Of a stretch of 64,000 nt of DNA, positions 1 through 8,588 are shown one piece after another. This DNA comes from Bradyrhizobium sp. CSA207. Its GTDB lineage: Bacteria; Pseudomonadota; Alphaproteobacteria; Rhizobiales; Xanthobacteraceae. The DNA is taken from contig NZ_JAACFT010000024.1 of assembly GCF_029051685.1 (NCBI RefSeq), positions 62,001 through 126,000 on the forward strand, read 5' to 3'. The translations under genes were made by a program, and so were the position numbers. The notes beneath the pieces were generated by a model, which ran no database searches, was not told the origin of the DNA, and saw nothing but the letters and a program-made list of their open reading frames with translations. Numbering within the stretch: the stretch's first letter is position 1; each line of letters begins with the position of its first letter.

Positions 1-1099
1 GCGCGGACGAGACGATCAACACCTTGGCTCCCATAACATCGATGAGCAGGCCGAAGGCCAGCGGTGCCACAGCCTGCGCCATCCGCGCCGGCGCGCCGAT
101 GACGCCGAGGCGATAGCCGAAATCCTTCGGGCCGAAGATCGACAGCGGCAGCGTGCCGCGCGCGATGGTCAGGATGCCGTTGCCCGACCCATGGAACAGT
201 GCGAACGCGCTGGCCGCGGCACCCCCGAAGATCGCGACGACCACCGCGCCGATCGGGTGGGTGAGGCAGGCGAGCCGCGTCGACCACAGCGGATGGAAGC
301 GGCTGAGGAAGCCCGCTTCGAGAATGCGCGCGCCCACTTGCGCCGGCCCGATCAGCGCGCCGGCTGCGATCGCTTCGACCGGGGTCGCGCCCGTGGTCTC
401 CAGGATGCGCGGGAAATGCGCGGCCATCGCGCCGGTGACGGTCCAGACCGCGGCGAAGACGAAGGCGAGCAGGATCATGGCGCGGTCGAGCGGCACGTGC
501 GGCTTTTCCGCCGTCGCCGCGGCCTGCCTGGCACCCTTGATCGTCGGCAGCACGAAGAAGTTGAGAGGAAGGCCGATCAGGATATTGGCGGCGGCCCAGG
601 CAAAGCAGGTGTCGCGCCAGCCGATATGCGACAGGCCCCAGGCAGTGAGCGGCCAGCCGATGGTCGAGGCGAAGCCCGCCATCAGCGTGATGCCGGTGAT
701 CGAGCGGCGCGCCTCGGTGCCGTAGATGCGGCCGAGCGCTGCGAAGGCGGCATCGTAGAGGCCCATCGCCATACCGATGCCGAGCACCAGCCAGGCGATC
801 GTCATCACGGCCACCGATTGCGAGAAGCCGAGCAGCACGAGGCCGGCCGCGATCGTCAAATTGGAGGCCGACAGCACCTGCCGGCCGCCGACGAGATCGA
901 TCTGCCGGCCGATGCGTGGGCCGAGCATCGCCGAGATCACGAGCGAGGCCGAGAACGCGCCAAAGATCCAGTTCGAGGAGACGCCGAGGTCGCGCGCCAT
1001 GGGGTCGGCGAGTAGCGCTGGCAGATAGTAGCTAGAGGCCCAGGCCAGGGTCTGCGTGGTGCCGAGCGCCAGGATGATCGGAAGCTGGCGCTGGCTCAT
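1..1099 (-). CDS. MFS transporter (C-terminus outside window)
   Basis: Reading the minus strand from an ATG at 1099 gives about 366 residues without a stop up to the window edge, so the gene is cut at its 3' end. The protein is very hydrophobic from the start (MSQRQLPIILALGTTQTLAW) and contains repeated membrane spans and the loop PRIGRQIDLVGGRQ typical of the MFS segment between helices 2 and 3. It would be an inner-membrane secondary transporter. The substrate cannot be read from the sequence. The start is the first ATG at the head of helix 1; upstream codons in the same frame add only a hydrophilic stretch. The divergent cyclase gene begins about 170 bases away. Confidence 0.8.
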   Translation of the reverse strand, partial: MSQRQLPIILALGTTQTLAWASSYYLPALLADPMARDLGVSSNWIFGAFSASLVISAMLGPRIGRQIDLVGGRQVLSASNLTIAAGLVLLGFSQSVAVMTIAWLVLGIGMAMGLYDAAFAALGRIYGTEARRSITGITLMAGFASTIGWPLTAWGLSHIGWRDTCFAWAAANILIGLPLNFFVLPTIKGARQAAATAEKPHVPLDRAMILLAFVFAAVWTVTGAMAAHFPRILETTGATPVEAIAAGALIGPAQVGARILEAGFLSRFHPLWSTRLACLTHPIGAVVVAIFGGAAASAFALFHGSGNGILTIARGTLPLSIFGPKDFGYRLGVIGAPARMAQAVAPLAFGLLIDVMGAKVLIVSSA

Positions 1100-1265
1100 G
1101 TCCTCGTATTTCTGCTCGATGGCGGTGTCATCGGTTCCATTTGCAGCCGCGGCGAGAGCACGTCAACAGCGTCCGCGGCATACGCGACCTGCCGCGGCCG
1201 GGAGCCTTGGTTGCAGTCGGTCCGTGCGGCCTTTCGTTCGTCACGAATGCACGCCATAATGGCGT

Positions 1266-2525
1266 ATGCAATTGTCCTCGCGCCTGGCGCTGATGAACTG
1301 GTTGGCCAGCCAAGGGCTCACCGGCCTGCCTGAAGCCGAACTGCTCCGCGGCTTCTGTGAGCGCTGCCGTGCCGAAGGGCTCGATCTGTCGCGCGGGCTG
1401 GTCTTCATCGATACGCTGCATCCGATCTATGAAGGCCGAGGGTTCCGCTGGACCGATCGTTCCAGTAATGAGAGCGACAATTTCGAGTACGGCTCGACTG
1501 CCGAGGGCGATCCGAACAAGAACTGGCGCCGTTCGGTGTTCTTCCATCTGCTCGAGCACGGCCAGGACGAGATGGTGATCGATCTCGCCGACGTTGCTTC
1601 GCTTGATTTTTCGCAAATCGGCGAGCTCGCCGAGAAGGGCCATCGGCATTTTCTCGCCTTCGTGCATCGCTTCGGCGAGAACGGCGCGCTCGGGCAGATG
1701 GACTGCCTCTATTCCTACTGGACGACGCGGCGCGCCGACGGCTTTGCGGAGGCCGAGCTCGAAGCTCTGCGCGATCTCGTGCCGGTGCTGGGGCTCGCGA
1801 TCAAGTCGGCGCAACAGGTCGACATCGCGCGCACATTGGGGCGCGTCTATCTCGGGCGCGATGCCTCCGAGCAGGTGCTCCGCGGACGCATCTCGCGCGG
1901 CGTCACCGAGCGCATCAACGCCGTGCTGTGGTACTCGGATTTGCGCGGCTCGACCGGGATCAGCGAGAGCATCGGGCCCGACGAGATCATCCCGTTCCTG
2001 AACGACTATGCGCAGGCCGTGATCGATGCGATCCACGACGCCGGCGGCGACGTGCTGAAACTGATCGGCGACGGCGTGCTCGCGATGTTCTGGGGCGAGG
2101 ATATGGCGGATGCGCGGCGCGCTGCGCTGCGCGCCGAGCATCTGTTCCGCAAGAACGTCGCGGCGTTGAACGCGCGGCGGGAGGCCGCCGGCCGGCCGAC
2201 CACGTCGGCCTATATCGGCCTGCATGTCGGCGAGGTCTTCTATGGCAATATCGGCAGCGCGGACCGGCTCGACTTCACGGTGGTGGGGCCGACCGTGAAC
2301 GAGGTCAGCCGCATTGCCTCAATGAGCCGCTCGGTCGATCGCGAACTGCTGGCATCGGCCGAGTTCTACAGGGGGCTCGACGCCGCCGGCCGGCGCTATC
2401 TCGTCTCGACCGGCCGCTACGCGCTCCGCGGCATCGGCCGCGCGCAGGATCTCTACACGCTCGATCCGGACGTCGACAGCAACGAGCCGGTGACGGGGAG
2501 CTACGAGCGGTATCTGGCGGGCTAG
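1266..2525 (+). CDS. Class III adenylate/guanylate cyclase
   Basis: A 419-residue protein with a C-terminal class III nucleotide cyclase domain (about residues 215-395). The first metal-binding Asp lies in YSDLRGST (about residue 225) and the second in LIGDGVLAMF (about 269). DFTVVGPTVNEVSRI carries the usual Asn and Arg that position the transition state. The N-terminal 200 residues have no transmembrane segment and resemble the soluble region of other rhizobial cyclases; I cannot name a sensor domain. It should make cAMP (or cGMP) in the cytoplasm. It is divergent from the MFS gene to its left and convergent with the MFS gene to its right. Substrate choice between ATP and GTP is not assignable by eye. 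Confidence 0.88.
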   Translation: MQLSSRLALMNWLASQGLTGLPEAELLRGFCERCRAEGLDLSRGLVFIDTLHPIYEGRGFRWTDRSSNESDNFEYGSTAEGDPNKNWRRSVFFHLLEHGQDEMVIDLADVASLDFSQIGELAEKGHRHFLAFVHRFGENGALGQMDCLYSYWTTRRADGFAEAELEALRDLVPVLGLAIKSAQQVDIARTLGRVYLGRDASEQVLRGRISRGVTERINAVLWYSDLRGSTGISESIGPDEIIPFLNDYAQAVIDAIHDAGGDVLKLIGDGVLAMFWGEDMADARRAALRAEHLFRKNVAALNARREAAGRPTTSAYIGLHVGEVFYGNIGSADRLDFTVVGPTVNEVSRIASMSRSVDRELLASAEFYRGLDAAGRRYLVSTGRYALRGIGRAQDLYTLDPDVDSNEPVTGSYERYLAG

Positions 2526-2536
2526 GCGCCACCAAT

Positions 2537-2562
2537 GTCGTCCTGGCGAAATCCAGGACGAC
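2537..2562. repeat. Perfect hairpin between convergent genes
   Basis: GTCGTCCTGG and CCAGGACGAC form a 10-bp perfect stem around a 6-base loop. It sits 11 bases after the cyclase stop and 15 before the stop of the convergent MFS gene. There is no T-run, so it is not a textbook intrinsic terminator, but the position fits a bidirectional transcript end or a short REP-like element. Confidence 0.6.
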
Positions 2563-2577
2563 GGCAGAAGGCTTCAG

Positions 2578-3822
2578 CTAGCACCGCACCGGCACTGCGT
2601 CCTCCACCATCTCCGGCTGCCGGTCCAGTGCCACCGCCGGCGACAGCAGGATCACCAGCGCCTGTGCGCCGAACACGGCAGCCGCGAGATAGAGGCAGGC
2701 TTCCGCGCTCCAGAAACCGCCGACGATGGCCCCCAGTGCCGAGCCGAGCGGGCGGGCGCCGTAGCTCATGATGTTGATGGCGGAGACGCGGCCGAGCAGG
2801 CGCGGCGGCGTCACGGACTGGCGCAAGGTGGTGGTCGAGATCACCCACAGGATCGGGCCGACGCCGAGCAGGAAGAAGCTGAGGCCCGCGAGCCAGGGCG
2901 AGGGGACCAGCACCGTCAGTGCCATCACGACGGAAGCGACGAAGCCGGTGACGGGGCCAAGTCCGACCACGGTGCCGAAGGCGATGCGCTGCATCACCCG
3001 CGTTGCGAACAGCGCGCCGATCACCATGCCGACGCCGTACATGGTCAGGACCGTGCCGACCCCGGCCGCCGTCAGACCGAGATGGCGGACGGCGTAGGGC
3101 ACGAACACCGCGATCTGGAGGAACCAGCCGGTGTTGAAGATGAACTGCGTGATGAATACCGGCCGCAGCAGCTTGTGGTGGAACACGAACGCCGCGCCCT
3201 CGCGGATGTCCTGCAACGGATGGCGACGCGGCGTCGGTGCGCGGGCAGGCTCGTAGATGCCGGAGAGCAGCACCACCGCAATCGCCGAGAGGGCCGCAGC
3301 AAAGCTGAAGGCGGGGCTGGCACCCCACCAGCCGACCAAGGCGCCGCCGAGCGCGGGCCCGCTGGCGAAGGCGATGGTGCGCGCCAGCTCGATCCGGGCA
3401 TTGGCCGCGGGCAAGAGGTCCGAACTCACCAGCGAGGGCACCAGGGCCGGCGCGGCCACGTTGTAGACGACGGTGCCACACACGGCGGCAAAGCCGAGCA
3501 GCGCCAGCAGCGGCAGGTTGAGGGCACCCAGTGCAAGCAAGAACACGATAGCCGCGAGCGCGGCGGCCCGCAGTGCCTCGGCGCCCGCCATCAGCGAGCG
3601 GCGCGAGATGCGGTCGGCGAGCAGGCCGGCCGGAATGGCGAACAGCACGAAGGGCAGCGTGAGGGCGGTCTGCAACAGGCCGGTCTGACCCTCGGCAACG
3701 CCGAGCGTCAGCACGGCGACGATCGGGGCTGCGGCCAGTGCGATCTGCTCGGCCGATTGTGCCGCGAGGTTGGACCAGGCGAGGCGGTTGAAGGTGTCGG
3801 GAAGACTGGGCGTCGTTGACAT
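2578..3822 (-). CDS. MFS transporter, EntS/MFS_3-like
   Basis: A 414-residue inner-membrane protein with about 12 hydrophobic segments. The N-terminal half contains GLLADRISRRSLMAGAEALR, the MFS signature loop between helices 2 and 3, in the form seen in the enterobactin-exporter-like MFS_3 group. I chose the ATG at 3822 (MSTTPSLPDTF) because the reading frame upstream of it is not hydrophobic and looks non-coding. The gene is divergent from mntH, with about 157 bases between the two starts. It is probably an exporter; the substrate is unknown. Confidence 0.8.
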   Translation of the reverse strand: MSTTPSLPDTFNRLAWSNLAAQSAEQIALAAAPIVAVLTLGVAEGQTGLLQTALTLPFVLFAIPAGLLADRISRRSLMAGAEALRAAALAAIVFLLALGALNLPLLALLGFAAVCGTVVYNVAAPALVPSLVSSDLLPAANARIELARTIAFASGPALGGALVGWWGASPAFSFAAALSAIAVVLLSGIYEPARAPTPRRHPLQDIREGAAFVFHHKLLRPVFITQFIFNTGWFLQIAVFVPYAVRHLGLTAAGVGTVLTMYGVGMVIGALFATRVMQRIAFGTVVGLGPVTGFVASVVMALTVLVPSPWLAGLSFFLLGVGPILWVISTTTLRQSVTPPRLLGRVSAINIMSYGARPLGSALGAIVGGFWSAEACLYLAAAVFGAQALVILLSPAVALDRQPEMVEDAVPVRC

Positions 3823-3932
3823 GGCGCATATCCTGCAAAGTCGCGTTTGCGCCAGTATCAACCTCCGAGCCCGGCCAAACCCACCCGCTTCCCGACAGTG
3901 CGTCCGCGAGGGAAGCTGATAACGCTAGATGC

Positions 3933-3954
3933 AGTTGCAAATGAGTTGCAATAA
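3933..3954 (+). promoter_or_regulatory. Tandem 11-bp repeat, candidate Mn-responsive operator
   Basis: AGTTGCAAATG at 3933-3943 is followed directly by AGTTGCAATAA at 3944-3954: two direct half-sites exactly 11 bp apart, roughly one helical turn. The second unit ends 25 bases before the mntH ATG. In Bradyrhizobium, mntH is known to be repressed by the Fur-family protein Mur in response to manganese. That this repeat is the binding site is my inference from position and symmetry. Confidence 0.5.
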
Positions 3955-3979
3955 GATTCGATTTCGGTATTCTCGCCCC

Positions 3980-5332
3980 ATGGATGCCCTATCTCCCGAC
4001 TTGACCCGTGACGGCGCCGGCTGGCGCTCCGATGCCCCCACCACCAAGAGCCTCGCCGAGGTGAATGGCACGGTCCCCATTCCCGCCGCCGGGCGCTGGT
4101 GGCGGCGGCTGCTCGCCTTCGTCGGTCCGGGCTATCTCGTCTCGGTCGGCTACATGGACCCCGGCAACTGGGCCACCGACCTCGCCGGCGGATCGAAGTT
4201 CGGCTACACGCTGCTCTCGGTCATCCTGCTCTCGAACCTGATGGCGATCCTGCTCCAGTCGCTGGCGGCTCGTCTTGGCATCGTCACCGATCGCGACCTC
4301 GCGCAGGCCTGCCGCGCGAGCTATTCGCCGGCCGTGAACTTCATGCTGTGGCTCGCCTGCGAGGCGGCGATCATCGCCTGCGACCTCGCCGAAGTCATCG
4401 GTACCGCGATTGCGCTCAAACTCCTGTTCGGTATTCCCCTGATCGGCGGCGCATTGATTGCCGCGCTGGACGCCTTTCTGCTTCTCATCCTGATGAATCG
4501 TGGTTTCCGCTTCCTGGAGGCTTTCGTCATCGCGCTGCTGGTCGTGATCGCGGTTTGCTTCACGATCCAGATTGCCGCGGCCGCGCCGCCGGTTGCCGCG
4601 ATGTTGAAGGGCTTCGTGCCATCGACGGAGATCTTCACCAATCCGGAGATGCTCTACATCGCGATCGGCATCATCGGCGCGACCGTGATGCCGCATAATC
4701 TCTATCTCCACTCGTCAATCGTGCAGACGCGCGCCTATGAGCGCAGCGACACCGGCCGGCGCGAGGCGATCAAATGGGCGACGACGGATTCGACCATCGC
4801 GCTGATGCTGGCGCTGTTCATCAACGCCGCGATCCTGGTGGTGGCGGCCGCGACCTTCCACAGGAGCGGCCATTCGGATGTGGCCGAGATCGGCCAGGCT
4901 TTCGAGCTGCTCTCGCCGCTGCTCGGCCTCGGCATCGCCTCGACGCTGTTTGCGATTGCGCTGCTCGCCTCGGGCCTCAACTCAACCGTCACTGCGACGC
5001 TCGCCGGCCAGATCGTGATGGAGGGCTTTCTCGACCTGCGCCTGCCGAGCTGGGCGCGCCGCCTGGTGACGCGCGGCATCGCCATCATTCCCGTGATCGT
5101 CGTCACGGCGATCTACGGCGAACGCGGCACGGCCGATCTCTTGGTGTTCAGCCAGGTCGTGCTGTCGATGCAACTGCCCTTCGCGGTCGTCCCGCTGGTC
5201 CGCTTCGTCTCCGACCGCCGCAAGATGGGCAAGTTCGCGATTCCCGCGTGGGTCGCTGGGATCGCGTGGATCGTGGCGGGCGTGATCGTGGTTCTCAACC
5301 TGAAGCTTCTGGCGGATACGCTGTTCGGGTGA
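3980..5332 (+). CDS. mntH: Nramp-family Mn2+/divalent metal transporter
   Basis: A 450-residue Nramp protein. The helix 1 metal-binding motif DPGN is at about residues 60-63 within YMDPGNWATDLAGGSKFGY, and the helix 6 motif is in GATVMPHNLYLHSS. Both supply the unwound metal site of Nramp carriers. It imports Mn2+, and possibly Fe2+, with protons across the inner membrane. Eleven hydrophobic segments follow a cytoplasmic N-tail of about 45 residues. I chose the ATG at 3980 (MDALSPDLTR); an in-frame codon at 3929 would place the operator-like repeat inside the gene. It stands alone as a transcription unit, divergent from the MFS gene. Confidence 0.95.
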   Translation: MDALSPDLTRDGAGWRSDAPTTKSLAEVNGTVPIPAAGRWWRRLLAFVGPGYLVSVGYMDPGNWATDLAGGSKFGYTLLSVILLSNLMAILLQSLAARLGIVTDRDLAQACRASYSPAVNFMLWLACEAAIIACDLAEVIGTAIALKLLFGIPLIGGALIAALDAFLLLILMNRGFRFLEAFVIALLVVIAVCFTIQIAAAAPPVAAMLKGFVPSTEIFTNPEMLYIAIGIIGATVMPHNLYLHSSIVQTRAYERSDTGRREAIKWATTDSTIALMLALFINAAILVVAAATFHRSGHSDVAEIGQAFELLSPLLGLGIASTLFAIALLASGLNSTVTATLAGQIVMEGFLDLRLPSWARRLVTRGIAIIPVIVVTAIYGERGTADLLVFSQVVLSMQLPFAVVPLVRFVSDRRKMGKFAIPAWVAGIAWIVAGVIVVLNLKLLADTLFG

Positions 5333-5336
5333 GCGA

Positions 5337-5684
5337 TCAACGCCTGTGGCGACGTCGCGGGTCGTAGGGGCTGAGCGGATTCACGTCGAGATCCACGTCC
5401 TTCACACATTGCTGACGTTCGCGATGGCTCGAGCCAGCGTGCCACTCTCCAGCGCGAAGCTCGACGTTGCTCATCTCGCCGATCTTCAAGCATTTCCATT
5501 CGCCCGTGTGAGGAAGGCCTTTGCTTGAGCCGCCAGCGAACTGAAAGGCGAGTGTGTATTCCTCGCCGTTCGTATGCCCCAGTAACGCGGGACAGATTGC
5601 GCGCGGATACCCTTGATAGAAGCAGAGTACCTGGAATCGTTCAACAATCGCTTGGGCGATTAAGTCGTAGGTCTGGCTCGACAA
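5337..5684 (-). CDS. Small hypothetical protein, weakly WYL-like
   Basis: A 115-residue protein starting at TTG (5684). The start is decided by a strong ribosome-binding site, AAGGAGG, five bases upstream; no ATG fits. The pattern FYQGYPRAICPALLGH, a hydrophobic strand, then GEWKCLKIGEMSNVEL recalls the beta-rich core of WYL domains, which bind small ligands or nucleic acid, but the WYL residues themselves are absent. It has two Cys in the core and no signal peptide or membrane span. It ends five bases from the mntH stop on the opposite strand. Function unknown. Confidence 0.6.
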   Translation of the reverse strand: MSSQTYDLIAQAIVERFQVLCFYQGYPRAICPALLGHTNGEEYTLAFQFAGGSSKGLPHTGEWKCLKIGEMSNVELRAGEWHAGSSHRERQQCVKDVDLDVNPLSPYDPRRRHRR

Positions 5685-5754
5685 GGATGCCTCCTTATCC
5701 GCTCGCGCCTTCGGCCTTGGCGATGATTCGACGCCAGAAAGATTGGCGCGCCGA

Positions 5755-6531
5755 TCAATCCTGCGGCTCGGACGCAGCATCCCCTTGCGCGTCGACGCGC
5801 AGCCAGCCTGAGGGCGCGAGGCGCTGCTGCGGCAGGAAGCGGGCCTTGTAGTCCATCTTCTTGGAGCCATCGATCCAATAGCCGAGATAGACGTAAGGCA
5901 GGCCCTGACGCCGCGCGCGGGCAATGTGGTCGAGGATCATGAAGGTGCCCATCGAGCGGCTCACCTGGCTTGGCTCGAAGAACGAATAGACCATCGACAG
6001 GCCGTCGCTGAGCACGTCGGTGAGCGCGACCGCGATGAGCTCCTCGCCGCGGCCGGTGATGCCGCTGTCGGGACCGCGCTTTCGGTACTCGATGATGCGG
6101 GTCTCGACGTGGCTGTCCTCGACCATCATGGCGTAGTCGAGCACGGTCATGTCGGCCATGCCGCCGTGGCGGTGGCGGGAATCGAGATAGGCCCGGAACA
6201 CCGAATATTGCTCGGAAGTCGGCACCGCGCTGCGCTGCTCGCCGATGATGTCGGCGTTGCGGGCGATCACCTTGCGGAAATTGCGGGAGGGGCGGAACTC
6301 GTTGGCAATTACCCGGACCGAGACGCAGGCGCGGCACTGGTCGCAGGCGGGCCGGTAGGCGATCGACTGGCTGCGGCGGAAGCCGCCATGGGTCAGCAGG
6401 TCGTTGAGGTCGCCGGCACGCTCCCCTACGAGGTGCGTAAACACCTTGCGCTCATGCCGGCCCGGCAGATAGGGGCACGGGGACGGCGCCGTGAGGTAAA
6501 ACTGCGGAGTATCGCGCGAGTGCTGGGTCAA
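5755..6531 (-). CDS. bpt: Aspartate/glutamate leucyltransferase (Bpt/ATE family)
   Basis: A 258-residue tRNA-dependent aminoacyltransferase of the bacterial N-end rule. It transfers an amino acid, normally Leu in this branch, to N-terminal Asp or Glu and so marks proteins for ClpAP. The N-terminal Cys-containing domain shows CPYLPGRHERKVFTHL and YRPACDQCRACVSVRV. The C-terminal GNAT-like domain contains FMILDHIARARRQGLPYVYLGYW and SKKMDYKARF, which are typical of the family. Length matches the family (about 250). The start ATG at 6531 precedes MTQHSRDTPQFYLTAP, the usual N-terminus. Leu versus Arg specificity is assigned by family only. Confidence 0.92.
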   Translation of the reverse strand: MTQHSRDTPQFYLTAPSPCPYLPGRHERKVFTHLVGERAGDLNDLLTHGGFRRSQSIAYRPACDQCRACVSVRVIANEFRPSRNFRKVIARNADIIGEQRSAVPTSEQYSVFRAYLDSRHRHGGMADMTVLDYAMMVEDSHVETRIIEYRKRGPDSGITGRGEELIAVALTDVLSDGLSMVYSFFEPSQVSRSMGTFMILDHIARARRQGLPYVYLGYWIDGSKKMDYKARFLPQQRLAPSGWLRVDAQGDAASEPQD

Positions 6532-6678
6532 GGGACGTCGTGGGCCTCCAAAATGGGTATCAGCATCGCGCTACGAAAGCTCTCGGTCAATCGGTCTGCT
6601 CAGCAGGTCAGATCAGTCAGTTTAGTCGGTCCTGGTTGATAGGTCCTTGATCAGTAGCTCCTGATCAGTAGCGCTTAC

Positions 6679-7230
6679 TCAGTAGCTCCTGGCGGCCTGA
6701 GGCAGGGGCGCCCGAACGGAATTGTTGATGATGACCGTTCCCAGGACGAAATCATGCAGCAGGCGCCGGCGGCCGTTGAACAGCCCGACCAGGACCACCA
6801 AGGGTGACAGGAACGAGACCGTCACCCAGAACAGCACGGCGTGCGTGGCGCCAAGCACGAAATAGCCGGGTGCGCCGTACCAGGTTCGCAACTCCAGATC
6901 CATGACCCGCATCCCGAGCGTCGCCGAGTGGGGACCTCCGATGCAGGCGCCGTAATAGACGATGGCCCAGATCACGGAGGCCGGCCAGGCCAGCCAGAAC
7001 AACATCCAGCCAAGGCCGAGCGTGACCACGCCGAACACGGCGATGAAGAGGTAGCCAAGGATGACCGGCACCGAGATCACGACCATGTCGATCAGGAATG
7101 CAAACACCCGCCGGGTCGCGACGCCGCGGAACAGTTCCGGATGCAAATAGGGATCGTAGGCGTGAACCCCGCCGTCACTGCGCCAAGCGTCCGCTTGGGG
7201 ACCTGAATTGCCCGAGTCCGAATACGACAT
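6679..7230 (-). CDS. RDD family inner-membrane protein
   Basis: A 183-residue membrane protein. After about 45 polar residues it has RRVFAFLIDMVVISVPVILG, containing the Arg and Asp that define the RDD family, then two further hydrophobic segments. The ATG at 7230 (MSYSDSGNSG) is preceded by GGGAGGA, which decides the start over an in-frame codon at 7311. RDD proteins are mostly of unknown function; some take part in ion or osmolyte transport. It lies between bpt and hemB, all on the minus strand. Confidence 0.85.
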   Translation of the reverse strand: MSYSDSGNSGPQADAWRSDGGVHAYDPYLHPELFRGVATRRVFAFLIDMVVISVPVILGYLFIAVFGVVTLGLGWMLFWLAWPASVIWAIVYYGACIGGPHSATLGMRVMDLELRTWYGAPGYFVLGATHAVLFWVTVSFLSPLVVLVGLFNGRRRLLHDFVLGTVIINNSVRAPLPQAARSY

Positions 7231-7404
7231 GGTCCGTCCTCCCGAAGGGAAACTCCCATGGCAGGACATGGTGACAGGCCGTCCGCGTGCCAAGGGCGCC
7301 GGGATTAACAAGCCGAAATATTCCGGCGATTCGGGGGCGGGGACGTGAGAAGGAAAGGGGGCGTCCTGTTGCCGCTACATCCCGTGCCGTCCCGGCGAAG
7401 TACC

Positions 7405-8466
7405 TTAGCCCAACGTCCTCAACTTCTCCGCAGCCTTCGGCGCGAAATAGCTGAGCACACCGTCGGCGCCGGCGCGCTTGAAGGCCAGCAGGCTCTCCAT
7501 CATCGCGCGATCGCCGTCGAGCCAGCCGTTGCCTGCGGCTGCCGCGATCATCGCGTATTCGCCGGAGACCTGGTAGGCGAAGGTCGGCATCGCAAATGTA
7601 TCCTTCACGCGCCGCACCACGTCGAGATAGGGCATGCCGGGCTTCACCATCACCATGTCGGCGCCCTCGGAGATGTCGAGCTCGACCTCGCGCAGCGCTT
7701 CGTCGGTGTTCGCGCTGTCCATCTGGTAGGTGCGCTTGTCGCCGGTGAGCGTCTTGGCCGAGCCGATGGCATCGCGGAACGGGCCATAGAAGGCGGAGGC
7801 GTACTTTGCCGCATAGGCCATGATCTGCACGTCGAGCAGCCCTGTGCGATCCAGCCCTTCGCGGATCGCGGCCACGCGGCCGTCCATCATATCCGACGGC
7901 GCGATGATGTCGCACCCGGCCTCGGCCTGCATCAAGGCCTGGCGCACCAGCACTGCGACCGTCTCGTCGTTCAGGATCTTGCCGTCGGCGATCAGGCCGT
8001 CATGGCCGTGGCTGGTAAAGGGATCGAGCGCGACGTCGCAGAGAATGCCGAGATCGGGAAACTCCTTCTTGATCGCGCGCACGGCCCGGCAGACCAGATT
8101 GTCCGGGTTGGTTGCTTCCGATCCTTCCTCGTCGCGCAAGGAAGGGTCGGTGTAGGGAAACAGCGCGATGCAGGGGATGGTGAGCTTCATGGCACGCTCG
8201 GCCTCGCGCACGGCCTGGTCGACGCTGAGCCGGTCGACGCCCGGCATCGAGGCAATCTGTTCGCGCTTGCCGTTGCCATCGATCAAAAACAGTGGCCAGA
8301 TCAGGTCGTCGGTGGTGAGCACGTTCTCCCGCACCATGCGCCGGGCCCATTCGGCCTTGCGGTTGCGGCGCGGCCGGACGGTCAGATCGAGGGCAGGGGA
8401 GGCTGCAGCGCCATCCCGGCGCGAAATCTCGCGGAGCTCGATCGGACGCCCGTATTTGATCGCCAT
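7405..8466 (-). CDS. hemB: Delta-aminolevulinic acid dehydratase (porphobilinogen synthase)
   Basis: A 353-residue HemB that condenses two 5-aminolevulinate molecules to porphobilinogen, the second common step of heme synthesis, in the cytoplasm. The active-site lysine region is MVKPGMPYLDVVR. The metal loop reads CDVALDPFTSHGHDG (about residues 143-157), with Asp at positions where zinc enzymes have Cys; this is the Mg-dependent form known from Bradyrhizobium. A strong GGAGG lies just before the ATG. An Irr-type iron control element may overlap its promoter (8480-8496). It is divergent from the DUF6163 gene. Confidence 0.96.
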   Translation of the reverse strand: MAIKYGRPIELREISRRDGAAASPALDLTVRPRRNRKAEWARRMVRENVLTTDDLIWPLFLIDGNGKREQIASMPGVDRLSVDQAVREAERAMKLTIPCIALFPYTDPSLRDEEGSEATNPDNLVCRAVRAIKKEFPDLGILCDVALDPFTSHGHDGLIADGKILNDETVAVLVRQALMQAEAGCDIIAPSDMMDGRVAAIREGLDRTGLLDVQIMAYAAKYASAFYGPFRDAIGSAKTLTGDKRTYQMDSANTDEALREVELDISEGADMVMVKPGMPYLDVVRRVKDTFAMPTFAYQVSGEYAMIAAAAGNGWLDGDRAMMESLLAFKRAGADGVLSYFAPKAAEKLRTLG

Positions 8467-8479
8467 TAGACTTCCTCCG

Positions 8480-8496
8480 ACTGGAATTATTCTTAT
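8480..8496 (-). promoter_or_regulatory. Candidate iron control element upstream of hemB
   Basis: On the minus strand the 17 bases read ATAAGAATAATTCCAGT. Compared with the Irr-binding consensus TTTAGAA-N3-TTCTAAA, 9 of 14 positions agree, including the core GAA-N3-TTC. The site is 13 bases upstream of the hemB start codon. Irr control of hemB is known in Bradyrhizobium; this exact site is my inference and the match is imperfect. Confidence 0.35.
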
Positions 8497-8588
8497 ACCA
8501 GCTCACATGGTTCCCGTCACCGCGGCTTGACCTGCCGCAAGGGATGGCAGCCGATTGATTTTGCGGGGCGAAGCAGCCAGAAGGGGCC

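Noticed and set aside
2522..3940. Long minus-strand open frame of 472 codons in another frame over the MFS gene
   Set aside because: It is Arg/Pro/Gly-rich without hydrophobic segments and covers a clear MFS protein; a GC-rich shadow frame.
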